From: Acidimicrobiia bacterium
Lineage (GTDB): Bacteria; Actinomycetota; Acidimicrobiia; Acidimicrobiales; Aldehydirespiratoraceae
DNA: 33,774 bases
Assembly (NCBI GenBank): GCA_030432715.1
Contig: JAUIML010000010.1
Coordinates: forward strand, 1-33,774
Reading direction: 5' to 3'
In this document: positions 21,888-30,485 of the stretch, piece after piece
How the letters are laid out: each line of letters opens with the position of its first letter
Numbering within the stretch: position 1 is the first letter of the stretch
Translations under genes and position numbers: made by a program
The notes under the pieces: model-generated
What the model was told of the DNA's origin: nothing
The model's database searches: none
Seen by the model: only the letters and a program-made list of their open reading frames with translations

Positions 21888-23060
21888 ATGCGCCGCATCC
21901 TCGTGCTCCTCACCGCTCTCGCCGTGCTCTCGACCGCCTGCGGCGACGACGGCGGGTCCGACGAAGCCGACGGCTCCCCCACCACCACGGAGGCCCCGAC
22001 CACAACGGAAGCGACCACGACCACGGCGCCGGCCACCACGACCACCGAGGTCACCGAACTGGGGGGCGCCGTCACCGCCGCGGACCTGGCCGAGGTCGGG
22101 CCCTACCCGGTCGGCGTGACCACTCGCGAACTCCCCACCGGCAACCTCGTCGAGATCTGGTATCCGGCCGGTCCTGATGCCGAAGGTCAGGAGGAGACGT
22201 ACGCGCTTCGTGCCTTCACGCCCGAAGTCATTCGTGCCCTCGTTCCCGCCGATCTCGACGATCGAGTCACTGTCGCCGCCGGCCGCGACGCCACGGTTGC
22301 CACTGACGGTCCGCACCCACTCGTGCTGTTCAGCCATGGGGCAGCCGGATTCCGGTCGCAGTCCGCCAACTACACCCACCACCTCGCATCGTGGGGCTTC
22401 GTGGTGGCGTCAGCCGATCACCCCAGTCGTTCCTTCGAGAGCTTCGTGGGTGGTCCGGAAGACCCGCAGCCGGCGACCGACGACATCGACGCCACGCTGA
22501 CCCTGCTGGAGAACGACGATCTGCTCGCCCCGGCGATCGACACGGAACGCATCGGACTCAGTGGGCACTCGGCCGGAGGGGGGACGATCATCGCCGCCGC
22601 CGCAACCCGCGACTACGCCGGCTACGTCTCCCTTGCCTCCGGCGCGCGCGACGAGGCCGCGCTGCCCGACATCCCGTCGATGTTCATGAGCGGTGCCCTC
22701 GACGCGGTCGCCGAGCCCGCCAATACCCGCGCCGCCTTCGATCGTGCCCCGAGCCCGAGCTGGTACGTCCAGTTCGATGCCGCCGGGCACAATGCGTTCA
22801 ACGATCTCTGCGCCATCGGCGACAACGACGAGGGCGTGATGAGCGTGTTCGTGGCGGCCGGCCTCGATTCCCTCCTGACGGACAACCTGCGCGCATTGGC
22901 CGAAGACGGGTGTCTCGAGCCCAACCGTCCGGTCCGCGAGACCTGGCCCGGCATCCACCAAGCAGCGACCGGGTTCTTTCGTTACGTATTCGGCATCGAT
23001 CCCGAACCGCTGGGTCTCGACGCGTCCGCGGTCGACGGCGTCACGTTCGACAGCAAGTAG
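21888..23060 (+). CDS. Secreted alpha/beta hydrolase lipoprotein (PAF-acetylhydrolase/dienelactone-like)
   Basis: A 390-aa exported hydrolase. The signal MRRILVLLTALAVLSTAC ends in a lipobox with C18. A Thr-rich spacer (TTTEAPTTTEATTTT, about 28-50) probably holds it off the membrane. The catalytic set is S228 in GLSGHSAGGG, D272 in SGALDAV and H301 in AAGHNAF; FSHGAAGFRSQ forms the oxyanion region. Overall layout resembles platelet-activating-factor acetylhydrolase-like or dienelactone-hydrolase-like lipases. ATG at 21888 is chosen over the ATG at 21849 because it begins the signal peptide and sits 7 nt after the -10 element. Confidence 0.9.
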   Translation: MRRILVLLTALAVLSTACGDDGGSDEADGSPTTTEAPTTTEATTTTAPATTTTEVTELGGAVTAADLAEVGPYPVGVTTRELPTGNLVEIWYPAGPDAEGQEETYALRAFTPEVIRALVPADLDDRVTVAAGRDATVATDGPHPLVLFSHGAAGFRSQSANYTHHLASWGFVVASADHPSRSFESFVGGPEDPQPATDDIDATLTLLENDDLLAPAIDTERIGLSGHSAGGGTIIAAAATRDYAGYVSLASGARDEAALPDIPSMFMSGALDAVAEPANTRAAFDRAPSPSWYVQFDAAGHNAFNDLCAIGDNDEGVMSVFVAAGLDSLLTDNLRALAEDGCLEPNRPVRETWPGIHQAATGFFRYVFGIDPEPLGLDASAVDGVTFDSK

Positions 23061-23088
23061 CCGTCGGGGCCACTCCGGGCTGCTCAAG

Positions 23089-23108
23089 ATCGGATTCCCC
23101 GCTCCGAT
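23089..23108. promoter_or_regulatory. Inverted repeat ATCGGA-N8-TCCGAT before Cys-rich small gene
   Basis: Perfect 6-bp arms at 23089-23094 and 23103-23108, ending 8 nt before the GTG at 23117 and 29 nt after the hydrolase stop. Could be a terminator of the hydrolase or an operator of the small gene. Confidence 0.35.
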
Positions 23109-23116
23109 GGATCGGG

Positions 23117-23320
23117 GTGAGTTCGTTCATCGATGCCCTCTTCGAACCCGAGCGTCACTGCTCGTGTGGTCATCACGAGGGTTCGCACTGCCATGGCTTC
23201 AGCAACCAGGCCTGCATGTGGTGCGACTGCCGGGCCTTCGCCGATCCGGCTCGTGAGGCGGTCACTGCGGCCCGCCGCGAACCGGCACCGCTGCGCCACT
23301 TCTTCTCCGCTCGCGCCTGA
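23117..23320 (+). CDS. Cys/His-rich 67-aa protein, probable metal binder
   Basis: Small protein starting with GTG (VSSFIDALFEPERH). Residues about 15-42 hold a dense cluster: HCSCGHHEGSHCHGF followed by NQACMWCDC, giving six Cys and four His, enough for two zinc or Fe sites. The C-terminal part is Arg/Ala-rich and helical. I recognise no named family. Codon use is typical of the genome and the frame has no competitor, so it is likely real. GTG is the most plausible start; no good Shine-Dalgarno or TANNNT precedes it. Confidence 0.65.
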   Translation: MSSFIDALFEPERHCSCGHHEGSHCHGFSNQACMWCDCRAFADPAREAVTAARREPAPLRHFFSARA

Positions 23321-23368
23321 ACCGCACCGCGCTCCCGTAATTCGTTCGACGACCGGTCCGACGTTTCG

Positions 23369-23374
23369 TACGGT
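23369..23374 (+). promoter_or_regulatory. Candidate -10 (TACGGT) with short 5' leader
   Basis: TACGGT with TTCGAC 18 nt upstream as a poor -35. A start near 23381 would give a leader of about 43 nt containing the inverted repeat AATGAC-GACGG-GTCATT (23385-23401) and a Shine-Dalgarno before the ORF at 23424. Confidence 0.35.
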
Positions 23375-23423
23375 GCCGGAAGCGAATGACGACGGGTCAT
23401 TCCTCGGGAAAGGAGCACCCATC

Positions 23424-23504
23424 ATGTTCACGAACCTCGTGGCGATGACCACCGTGCTCATGTGCGTCGGCGACGGCGCCGCCCGGTTGCGTCCGCTCCG
23501 CTGA
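23424..23504 (+). CDS. 26-aa small ORF with strong ribosome-binding site
   Basis: MFTNLVAMTTVLMCVGDGA followed by ARLRPLR. AAAGGAG (23409-23415) lies 8 nt before the ATG, one of the best Shine-Dalgarno matches in the window. The peptide has a short hydrophobic N-terminal half and a basic tail. It could be a small membrane peptide or a translated leader for what follows. No homology can be claimed. It lies in a 504-nt stretch between the Cys-rich gene and the DUF2236 gene that has no longer convincing gene. Confidence 0.4.
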   Translation: MFTNLVAMTTVLMCVGDGAARLRPLR

Positions 23505-23571
23505 GCCCACGCCTCCCCGCGACCGCGCCACGACCGCGCACCGAGTGCGATGGGCCTCCGCCCGTCGCCTG

Positions 23572-23608
23572 CCCGAACAAACACGGCCCGAACAAACACG
23601 GCCCGAAC
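23572..23608 (+). repeat. 15-nt tandem repeat, 2.5 copies
   Basis: CCCGAACAAACACGG at 23572-23586 and again at 23587-23601, then CCCGAAC (23602-23608). It lies between the two small ORFs and is A-rich against its GC-rich setting. Confidence 0.8.
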
Positions 23609-23640
23609 GAGACGAACCACGTCCGACCCCGAGGATCACC

Positions 23641-23781
23641 ATGCACGAACTCATCGTCCACGCCCTCATGCAAGAGCGGCGAACCAACCCCCAGCGGCCA
23701 GGCCGCCCACCGGTTCACCGACCGACCCGACCGGCACCCCGTCCGATTCCCCCACGGCGGGTGCGACCCGGGCGCAAGTAG
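23641..23781 (+). CDS. 46-aa basic Pro/Arg-rich small protein
   Basis: Begins MHELIVHALMQERR, an amphipathic helix, then about 30 residues that are almost only Pro, Arg, Thr and Ala, ending RRVRPGRK. GAGG lies 6 nt before the ATG. Short actinobacterial proteins beginning MHEL and ending in an Arg-rich tail exist in my recollection, but I cannot verify kinship. An in-frame ATG at 23545 would add 32 residues encoded partly by the tandem repeat; the shorter form is preferred because of its ribosome-binding site. It ends 43 nt before the DUF2236 gene. Confidence 0.4.
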   Translation: MHELIVHALMQERRTNPQRPGRPPVHRPTRPAPRPIPPRRVRPGRK

Positions 23782-23810
23782 CCCGGTGCGACGGGCGGGG
23801 GTCACGCTCC

Positions 23811-23816
23811 TACGCT
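23811..23816 (+). promoter_or_regulatory. -10 element of DUF2236 gene (TACGCT)
   Basis: TACGCT ends 8 nt before the GTG at 23825. Confidence 0.5.
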
Positions 23817-23824
23817 GGAACCGC

Positions 23825-24706
23825 GTGACCCCCGCCCCGAATGCGCTCGACGATCTCCGAACCCGGTTCGGCCGCGAGATCCGTCGCGTGCTCGCCGGTA
23901 GTCCCGAGGCGCCCCCGCGCAGCGTCGACTTCGCGGCGGACCCCGGCCTGTTCGGCCCCGACAGCGCGACGTTCGAGGTGCACACCGACGCGTCGATGAT
24001 CATCGGCGGGCTGCGGGCCCTGCTCCTACAGACCATGCACCCGCTGGCGATGGCCGGGGTGGCCGACCACTCCGACTACCGACGCGACCCGCTCGGCCGG
24101 CTCCACCGCACCGGCGCCTTCGTCGGTGCCACCACCTTCGGGACCACGGAAGAGGCCGAACAGGCGATCCGGCTCGTGCGCCGGATCCACGAGCGAGTCC
24201 GGGGTACCGCCCCCGACGGTCGTCCCTACCGGGCCACCGATCCCCACCTTCTCCTGTTCGTCCACTGCACCGAGGTCGACAGCTTCCTCCGCGCCCGTCG
24301 GCGCTATGGCGCAACGCCTCTGTCGCCGGGGGCCGGCGACCGCTATGTCGAGGAGATGGCCGTCGTGGCCGAAGGGCTCGGGGTGCGGCGCGCCCCTCGC
24401 AGCGTCGAGGAGCTGGGCCTCGTGCTCGACGGCTACCGACCCGAACACCATGTCGGCCGCCAGGCCCGCGAGACTGTCCGCTTCCTCGCCTGGCCTCCGT
24501 TGCCCGCGGCCACACGGCCGGCCTATGGGCTGGTCTTCGCCACGGCGGTGTCGATGCTGCCACGCCACGCCCGTCGCGCCCTGCGGTTGCCCGTCGCTCC
24601 GCTGGCCGAGCCCTTCGTCATCCGCCCGGCCGCCACCGGGCTCATGCGCACCCTCGGCTGGGCGCTCGGTGACCATCCGTCGGCCGCGACCGGTTCGACC
24701 GCCTGA
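23825..24706 (+). CDS. DUF2236 (MpaB/latex-clearing-like) oxygenase-family protein
   Basis: A 293-aa protein of the oxygenase MpaB/Lcp-related DUF2236 family, common in actinobacteria. Typical sequence: IGGLRALLLQTMHPLAMAGVADHSDYRRDPLGRLHRT (about 58-95), with GATTFGTTEEAEQAIRLVRRIHERVRG, and LLLFVHCTEVDSFLRA. In relatives conserved His residues bind a b-type heme; His68 (TMHPLA), His76 and His90 here are candidates. Substrate unknown. GTG at 23825 is chosen from the -10 element and the start of homology-like sequence. The MazG gene follows with its own -10. Confidence 0.85.
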   Translation: MTPAPNALDDLRTRFGREIRRVLAGSPEAPPRSVDFAADPGLFGPDSATFEVHTDASMIIGGLRALLLQTMHPLAMAGVADHSDYRRDPLGRLHRTGAFVGATTFGTTEEAEQAIRLVRRIHERVRGTAPDGRPYRATDPHLLLFVHCTEVDSFLRARRRYGATPLSPGAGDRYVEEMAVVAEGLGVRRAPRSVEELGLVLDGYRPEHHVGRQARETVRFLAWPPLPAATRPAYGLVFATAVSMLPRHARRALRLPVAPLAEPFVIRPAATGLMRTLGWALGDHPSAATGSTA

Positions 24707-24708
24707 CC

Positions 24709-24714
24709 TAGGGT
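24709..24714 (+). promoter_or_regulatory. -10 element of mazG-like gene (TAGGGT)
   Basis: TAGGGT ends 8 nt before the ATG at 24723 and begins just after the DUF2236 stop. Confidence 0.5.
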
Positions 24715-24722
24715 CGGGGACC

Positions 24723-24974
24723 ATGGAACTGGTCGAGGTGCAGCGGTTGATGGACGAGCTCTACGGGGCGACCGACCGGGAGCGGGGCGTGCCGTCGACC
24801 GTGGCGTGGCTGTGCGAGGAGCTCGGCGAGCTCGCCCAGGCGGTGCGCAAGGGAACCCGCGAGCAGCAGCTCCACGAGTTCGGCGACGTGCTCGCCTGGC
24901 TCGCATCGCTGGCCAACCAGCTCGACATCAGCCTCGACGATGCCATGCAGCGTTACGTCACCGACCCGCCCTGA
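24723..24974 (+). CDS. MazG-like nucleotide pyrophosphohydrolase
   Basis: An 83-aa single-domain all-alpha NTP pyrophosphohydrolase. The metal-binding signature EExxE...ExxD is present as CEELGELAQAV and HEFGDVLAWL. The short length fits the MazG-like/iMazG group that removes non-canonical or excess nucleotides, not the long E. coli MazG. Leaderless start at ATG 24723. It converges on asd with a 19-nt gap in which CTGAC (24971-24975) and GTCAG (24993-24997) form a weak inverted repeat. Confidence 0.88.
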   Translation: MELVEVQRLMDELYGATDRERGVPSTVAWLCEELGELAQAVRKGTREQQLHEFGDVLAWLASLANQLDISLDDAMQRYVTDPP

Positions 24975-24993
24975 CGGCGATCCCGGGTGGGGG

Positions 24994-27280
<2,287 letters not shown>

Positions 27281-27352
27281 GTTCTCGCCTCCGTCGCCAC
27301 GAATCGTGCCACGTGCCGACGCTGCGCGGCGAACCTCACCCCCGCCGCGTAG

Positions 27353-28183
27353 TCAGTCGGTGAGCGATCCGTAGTCGGCGCCGTGCTCGCGCCACCAGGC
27401 ATCGATGCGGCGGTACAGCTCGGCGTCGGGGAGTTCGCCTTCGGACCGCTTGACCTCGAGCAGCATCGCCAGGATCTCGCCGATGTGGCGACCACCACCG
27501 GTGCCCAGGTGCGCCATCACCGCCTGACCGTCGATCTGGGGACGTTCGGCGGCGCGCCGCTCCTCCTCGGCCAGCTCGGCGATCCGCGCCTCGAGGTCGT
27601 CGATCGCGGCCTGGAGGTCGGCGGCCTTCTGCCGGTTCCGGGTCGTGCAGTCCGACCGGATCAGCGCGTTGAGCCGGCCGAGGAGCGGGCCAGCGTCGCG
27701 GGCGTAGCGCCGCACGGCACTGTCGGACCAGCCGTCGGCGTATCCCTTGAAGCGGCCGCTGAGCCTGACCAGCTCGCTCACCTCGTCGACGACCGCCTCG
27801 TCGTAGCCGAGCGCGGCCATGCGCTTGCGGGTCATCCGGGCCCCCACGACCTCGTGGTGCCGGAAGGTCACACCGCCGTGCTCGAAGCTCCTGGTCCGGG
27901 GCTTGGCGATGTCGTGGAAGAGGGCTGCGAGACGAACCACTTCGTCATCGGGGGTCTTGGCCACGACGGCGATCGTGTGCGAGAGCACGTCCTTGTGGCG
28001 ATGGATCGGGTCCTGCTCCATCCGCAGCGCCGGCAGCTCCGGAACCAGGTCGTCGATCCGGCCGCTGTCGACGGCCGACCACAGCGCACCGGCGACGTCG
28101 TCGGCGAGCAGGATCGCCGACAGCGCGGCGGCGCCCCCCGCGGAGGGGGCATCGGCATCGGTCGGCGGAAGAGTCGTGTCCAT
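27353..28183 (-). CDS. HD-domain protein resembling C-terminal half of CCA-adding enzyme
   Basis: A 276-aa protein. LVPELPALRMEQDPIHRHKDVLSHTIAVVAK (about 46-76), LAALFHDIAKPRTRS with H90-D91, and HHEVVGARMTRKRMAALGY are the HD phosphohydrolase block seen in actinobacterial tRNA nucleotidyltransferases (PcnA/Cca), normally preceded by about 200 residues of nucleotidyltransferase. Here only a short Ala/Pro/Asp-rich tail precedes it and the divergent SDR gene starts 27 nt upstream of its ATG, so the catalytic head is missing. A coiled-coil-like region (AADLQAAIDDLEARIAELAEEERRA) follows. Function may be 2',3'-phosphodiesterase or phosphatase activity on RNA ends. ATG at 28183 is 9 nt after TAGACT. 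Confidence 0.85.
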   Translation of the reverse strand: MDTTLPPTDADAPSAGGAAALSAILLADDVAGALWSAVDSGRIDDLVPELPALRMEQDPIHRHKDVLSHTIAVVAKTPDDEVVRLAALFHDIAKPRTRSFEHGGVTFRHHEVVGARMTRKRMAALGYDEAVVDEVSELVRLSGRFKGYADGWSDSAVRRYARDAGPLLGRLNALIRSDCTTRNRQKAADLQAAIDDLEARIAELAEEERRAAERPQIDGQAVMAHLGTGGGRHIGEILAMLLEVKRSEGELPDAELYRRIDAWWREHGADYGSLTD

Positions 28184-28192
28184 GGCCCGGAA

Positions 28193-28202
28193 AGTCTACG
28201 GT
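28193..28202. promoter_or_regulatory. Symmetric divergent -10 element for HD and SDR genes
   Basis: TACGGT (28197-28202) lies 8 nt before the ATG at 28211. On the minus strand TAGACT (28198-28193) lies 9 nt before the ATG at 28183. They share the TA at 28197-28198, the same geometry as at 3025-3034. Confidence 0.65.
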
Positions 28203-28210
28203 CGAGATCC

Positions 28211-28999
28211 ATGGGACTCGACCAATTCAGACTCGACAACAAGGTTGCGATCGTCACCGGCGCCGGCCGCGGGATCGGTGCGGCCACCGCGATGATGTTC
28301 GCGGAGGCCGGTGCCGACGTGGTGATCGGGGCTCGCTCCGAGGACCAACTGGCGGCCGTGGCCGAGCGGATCGAGGCGTCCGGGCAGAAGGCGGTGGTCA
28401 TCGCCGGCGACCTGTCGAGTCGCGACGGCCTCGCCGCGCTCGTCGCCGCCGCGGTCGAACAGCTCGGCGGCATCGACATCGTGGTCAACAATGTCGGCGG
28501 CTCCATGCCCCAGGCGTTCATGGACACCACCGAAGCGGCCTTCGACGGCGCGATGCGGTGGAACGTCACGACCGCCTTCAACCTCAGCCAGTTGGCCGTG
28601 CCGCACATGGTCGAACGCCCGGGAGCCAGCATCGTCAACATCGCGTCGACGGCCGGCCTCTTCGCCAGCCGCGGGTTCGCCGCCTACGGCACCGCCAAGG
28701 CAGCGCTCATCCATCTCACCCGCGCCCTGGCCCAGGACCTCGCACCGAAGATCCGAGTGAACGCCGTCTGCCCCGGCGCCATCGCGACCTCGGCCCTCGA
28801 CATCGTGCTGCAGACCCCCGAACTCGAACAGGCCATGAACGAGTCCACTCCACTCGGGCGGCTCGGCGAAGCCGACGAGATCGCAGCCGCGGCCCTCTAC
28901 TTCGCGTGTCCGGCGGCTGCATACACCACGGGCCAGTGGCTCGGCGTCGACGGCGGCATCACCGGCTCCAACCTCGAGATGGGCATTCCCGACGTCTGA
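28211..28999 (+). CDS. Short-chain dehydrogenase/reductase (FabG-like SDR)
   Basis: A 262-aa classical SDR. TGAGRGIG (about 16-23) for the cofactor, NNVGGS after strand 4, catalytic Ser in NIASTAG, Tyr/Lys in YGTAKAAL, and CPGAIAT then VDGG near the C-terminus. GARSEDQ after strand 2 lacks an acidic residue right at its end, which mildly favours NADP. Only distantly like the SDR at 13873. Start fixed by the shared -10 element. PIG-L follows after 31 nt with its own -10. Confidence 0.93.
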   Translation: MGLDQFRLDNKVAIVTGAGRGIGAATAMMFAEAGADVVIGARSEDQLAAVAERIEASGQKAVVIAGDLSSRDGLAALVAAAVEQLGGIDIVVNNVGGSMPQAFMDTTEAAFDGAMRWNVTTAFNLSQLAVPHMVERPGASIVNIASTAGLFASRGFAAYGTAKAALIHLTRALAQDLAPKIRVNAVCPGAIATSALDIVLQTPELEQAMNESTPLGRLGEADEIAAAALYFACPAAAYTTGQWLGVDGGITGSNLEMGIPDV

Positions 29000-29018
29000 G
29001 AAGCCGGCCGCCGCTCCG

Positions 29019-29024
29019 TAGGCT
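29019..29024 (+). promoter_or_regulatory. -10 element of PIG-L gene (TAGGCT)
   Basis: TAGGCT ends 6 nt before the ATG at 29031. Confidence 0.55.
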
Positions 29025-29030
29025 GCCCGG

Positions 29031-29768
29031 ATGGCCCTCGCCGAACTCATCCACGCCGTCGACGACTTCGTCCCCAGCAAGGCGCTCTTGATCGTCGCCC
29101 ACCCCGACGACATCGACTTCGGCGCGGCCGGCACCGTCGCCACGCTGACCGACCACGGGGTCGAGGTCGTCTACGGGCTCGTCACCAGCGGCCAGGCCGG
29201 CGAGCCGGCCCATCTGTCGCCGGCCGAGCTCACCGAGATCCGCCAGAAGGAACAGACCGACGCCGCGGCGATCGTCGGGGTCACGGAACTGCACTGGCTC
29301 GGGTTTCCCGACGGCCATCTCGTCGCCGACCTCGAGCTGCGCAAGGCGCTCGCCCGCCTGATCCGTGTCGTCCGGCCCGATCTCGTCATCACCCATTCGC
29401 CGGTGCGCAACCTCGAGCGGATCTACGCGGCCCATCCCGATCATCTCGCCACCGGCGAGGCGGCCGTCGCCGCGGTCTATCCCGACGCCCGCAACGGCCA
29501 CTCCTTCCCCGAGCTCCTGACCGAGGGCCACGCCCCCCACGCCGTGCCCCGCCTGTGGCTCATGACCGGCTACGAGAACAACCTCCACGTCGAGATCGGC
29601 GACACGATCGATCGCAAGATCGAGGCGCTCCTCGCCCATCATTCGCAGAACAGCGACCGCGCCGAGATGCTCCCGATCATGATCCGCGACTGGGCGGCCG
29701 ACAACGCGGCCGCGGCCGGACTGGGCGAGCGCCTCGTCGAGTCGTTCAAGGTCGTGCACACCGAGTAG
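29031..29768 (+). CDS. PIG-L family zinc deacetylase (LmbE-like)
   Basis: A 245-aa cytosolic metalloenzyme of the GlcNAc-PI de-N-acetylase/LmbE family, which includes mycothiol enzymes MshB and Mca. Zinc and catalytic residues: AHPDD (H24, D26, D27) and HPDH (135-138). LGFPDGHL and TGYENNLHVEIGDTIDRKIEALLAHHSQ are other family-like stretches. Mycothiol-related activity is possible, but no msh gene lies beside it, so only the family is claimed. Leaderless start at ATG 29031. Confidence 0.9.
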   Translation: MALAELIHAVDDFVPSKALLIVAHPDDIDFGAAGTVATLTDHGVEVVYGLVTSGQAGEPAHLSPAELTEIRQKEQTDAAAIVGVTELHWLGFPDGHLVADLELRKALARLIRVVRPDLVITHSPVRNLERIYAAHPDHLATGEAAVAAVYPDARNGHSFPELLTEGHAPHAVPRLWLMTGYENNLHVEIGDTIDRKIEALLAHHSQNSDRAEMLPIMIRDWAADNAAAAGLGERLVESFKVVHTE

Positions 29769-29775
29769 GGCGGCC

Positions 29776-29795
29776 GAGCGGCCGGCCGGTCGCTC
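29776..29795. terminator. Hairpin between convergent PIG-L and protease genes
   Basis: GAGCGGCC (29776-29783) pairs with GGTCGCTC (29788-29795) around a GGCC loop, 8 bp including one G-U. It reaches the stop codon of the minus-strand gene. No U tract. Confidence 0.45.
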
Positions 29796-30432
29796 AGCCG
29801 ATGGCGTCCTGGAACGCGGGAACCAGCGTCGCGCCCGGGCAGCCGCCGTCGTGGGTGACGTAGAGCCCGAACAGATCACCCGGACCCCACTGCTCGGCCG
29901 CGAGCGACGGATCCATGAGCTCGCCCGGGTCGTCGACGTGTTCGAGTCCGTGGAGATGCCCCAACTCGTGCAACACGAGCCGGCGGATCACGCCGGTGGG
30001 CGCGTTGCGCAGGGACGGGTTGAGCATGACCCAACCGCCCGCGTAGGAGGAAGCGACCACATGGGGTTCGGCGAAGCCGAGACCGGCGGGCTGCTCGTCG
30101 GGCCAGGCGAACTCGAACACCACGGGATCGCCCGGGGCGTTGCCCGATGCGACCTGACCGGAGTCGTCGAGGGACTCGACGGTCCGACCGACGAGCGCAG
30201 CGAACTCCGCGACCGCATCATCGATGGCCGCCCGTCGATCGCCAGTGAGACCGACGTCGTGCTCGGTGACCGTGTAGCGCAGGGGTCCACACCCTGCGGT
30301 CACCCCGGGATCGCGCAGCGCATACGTGCAGGCCGGCGCGAGCAGCGCCAGGGTGAGGACGGCGAAGAACGTCGCCACGGGCGCGAGACTTCGCGAACGT
30401 TCCCTCGCCCTGGATCGCCCAATCCCACGCAC
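29794..30432 (-). CDS. Secreted matrixin/metzincin-like metalloprotease
   Basis: About 212 aa. A hydrophobic export segment VATFFAVLTLALLAPAC (about 19-35) ends at a possible lipidated or mature-start Cys. The zinc motif HELGHLHGLEH (155-165) is the full metzincin HExxHxxGxxH, and ELMDPSL supplies the Met-turn (M173). CGPLRYTVTEHD and WVMLNPSLRN resemble matrixin-type strands. Expected to act outside the cell on peptides. The GTG at 30432 is the best start with a basic N-region, but no ribosome site or -10 supports it; an internal GTG directly before ATFFAV is an alternative. It lies 53 nt downstream of the molybdopterin gene on the same strand. Confidence 0.85.
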   Translation of the reverse strand: MRGIGRSRARERSRSLAPVATFFAVLTLALLAPACTYALRDPGVTAGCGPLRYTVTEHDVGLTGDRRAAIDDAVAEFAALVGRTVESLDDSGQVASGNAPGDPVVFEFAWPDEQPAGLGFAEPHVVASSYAGGWVMLNPSLRNAPTGVIRRLVLHELGHLHGLEHVDDPGELMDPSLAAEQWGPGDLFGLYVTHDGGCPGATLVPAFQDAIG

Positions 30433-30485
30433 TGCGGCCCATTCGACCACTCCATGTGGTCGTCCGGCAAGTCCAGTCCATCCGA

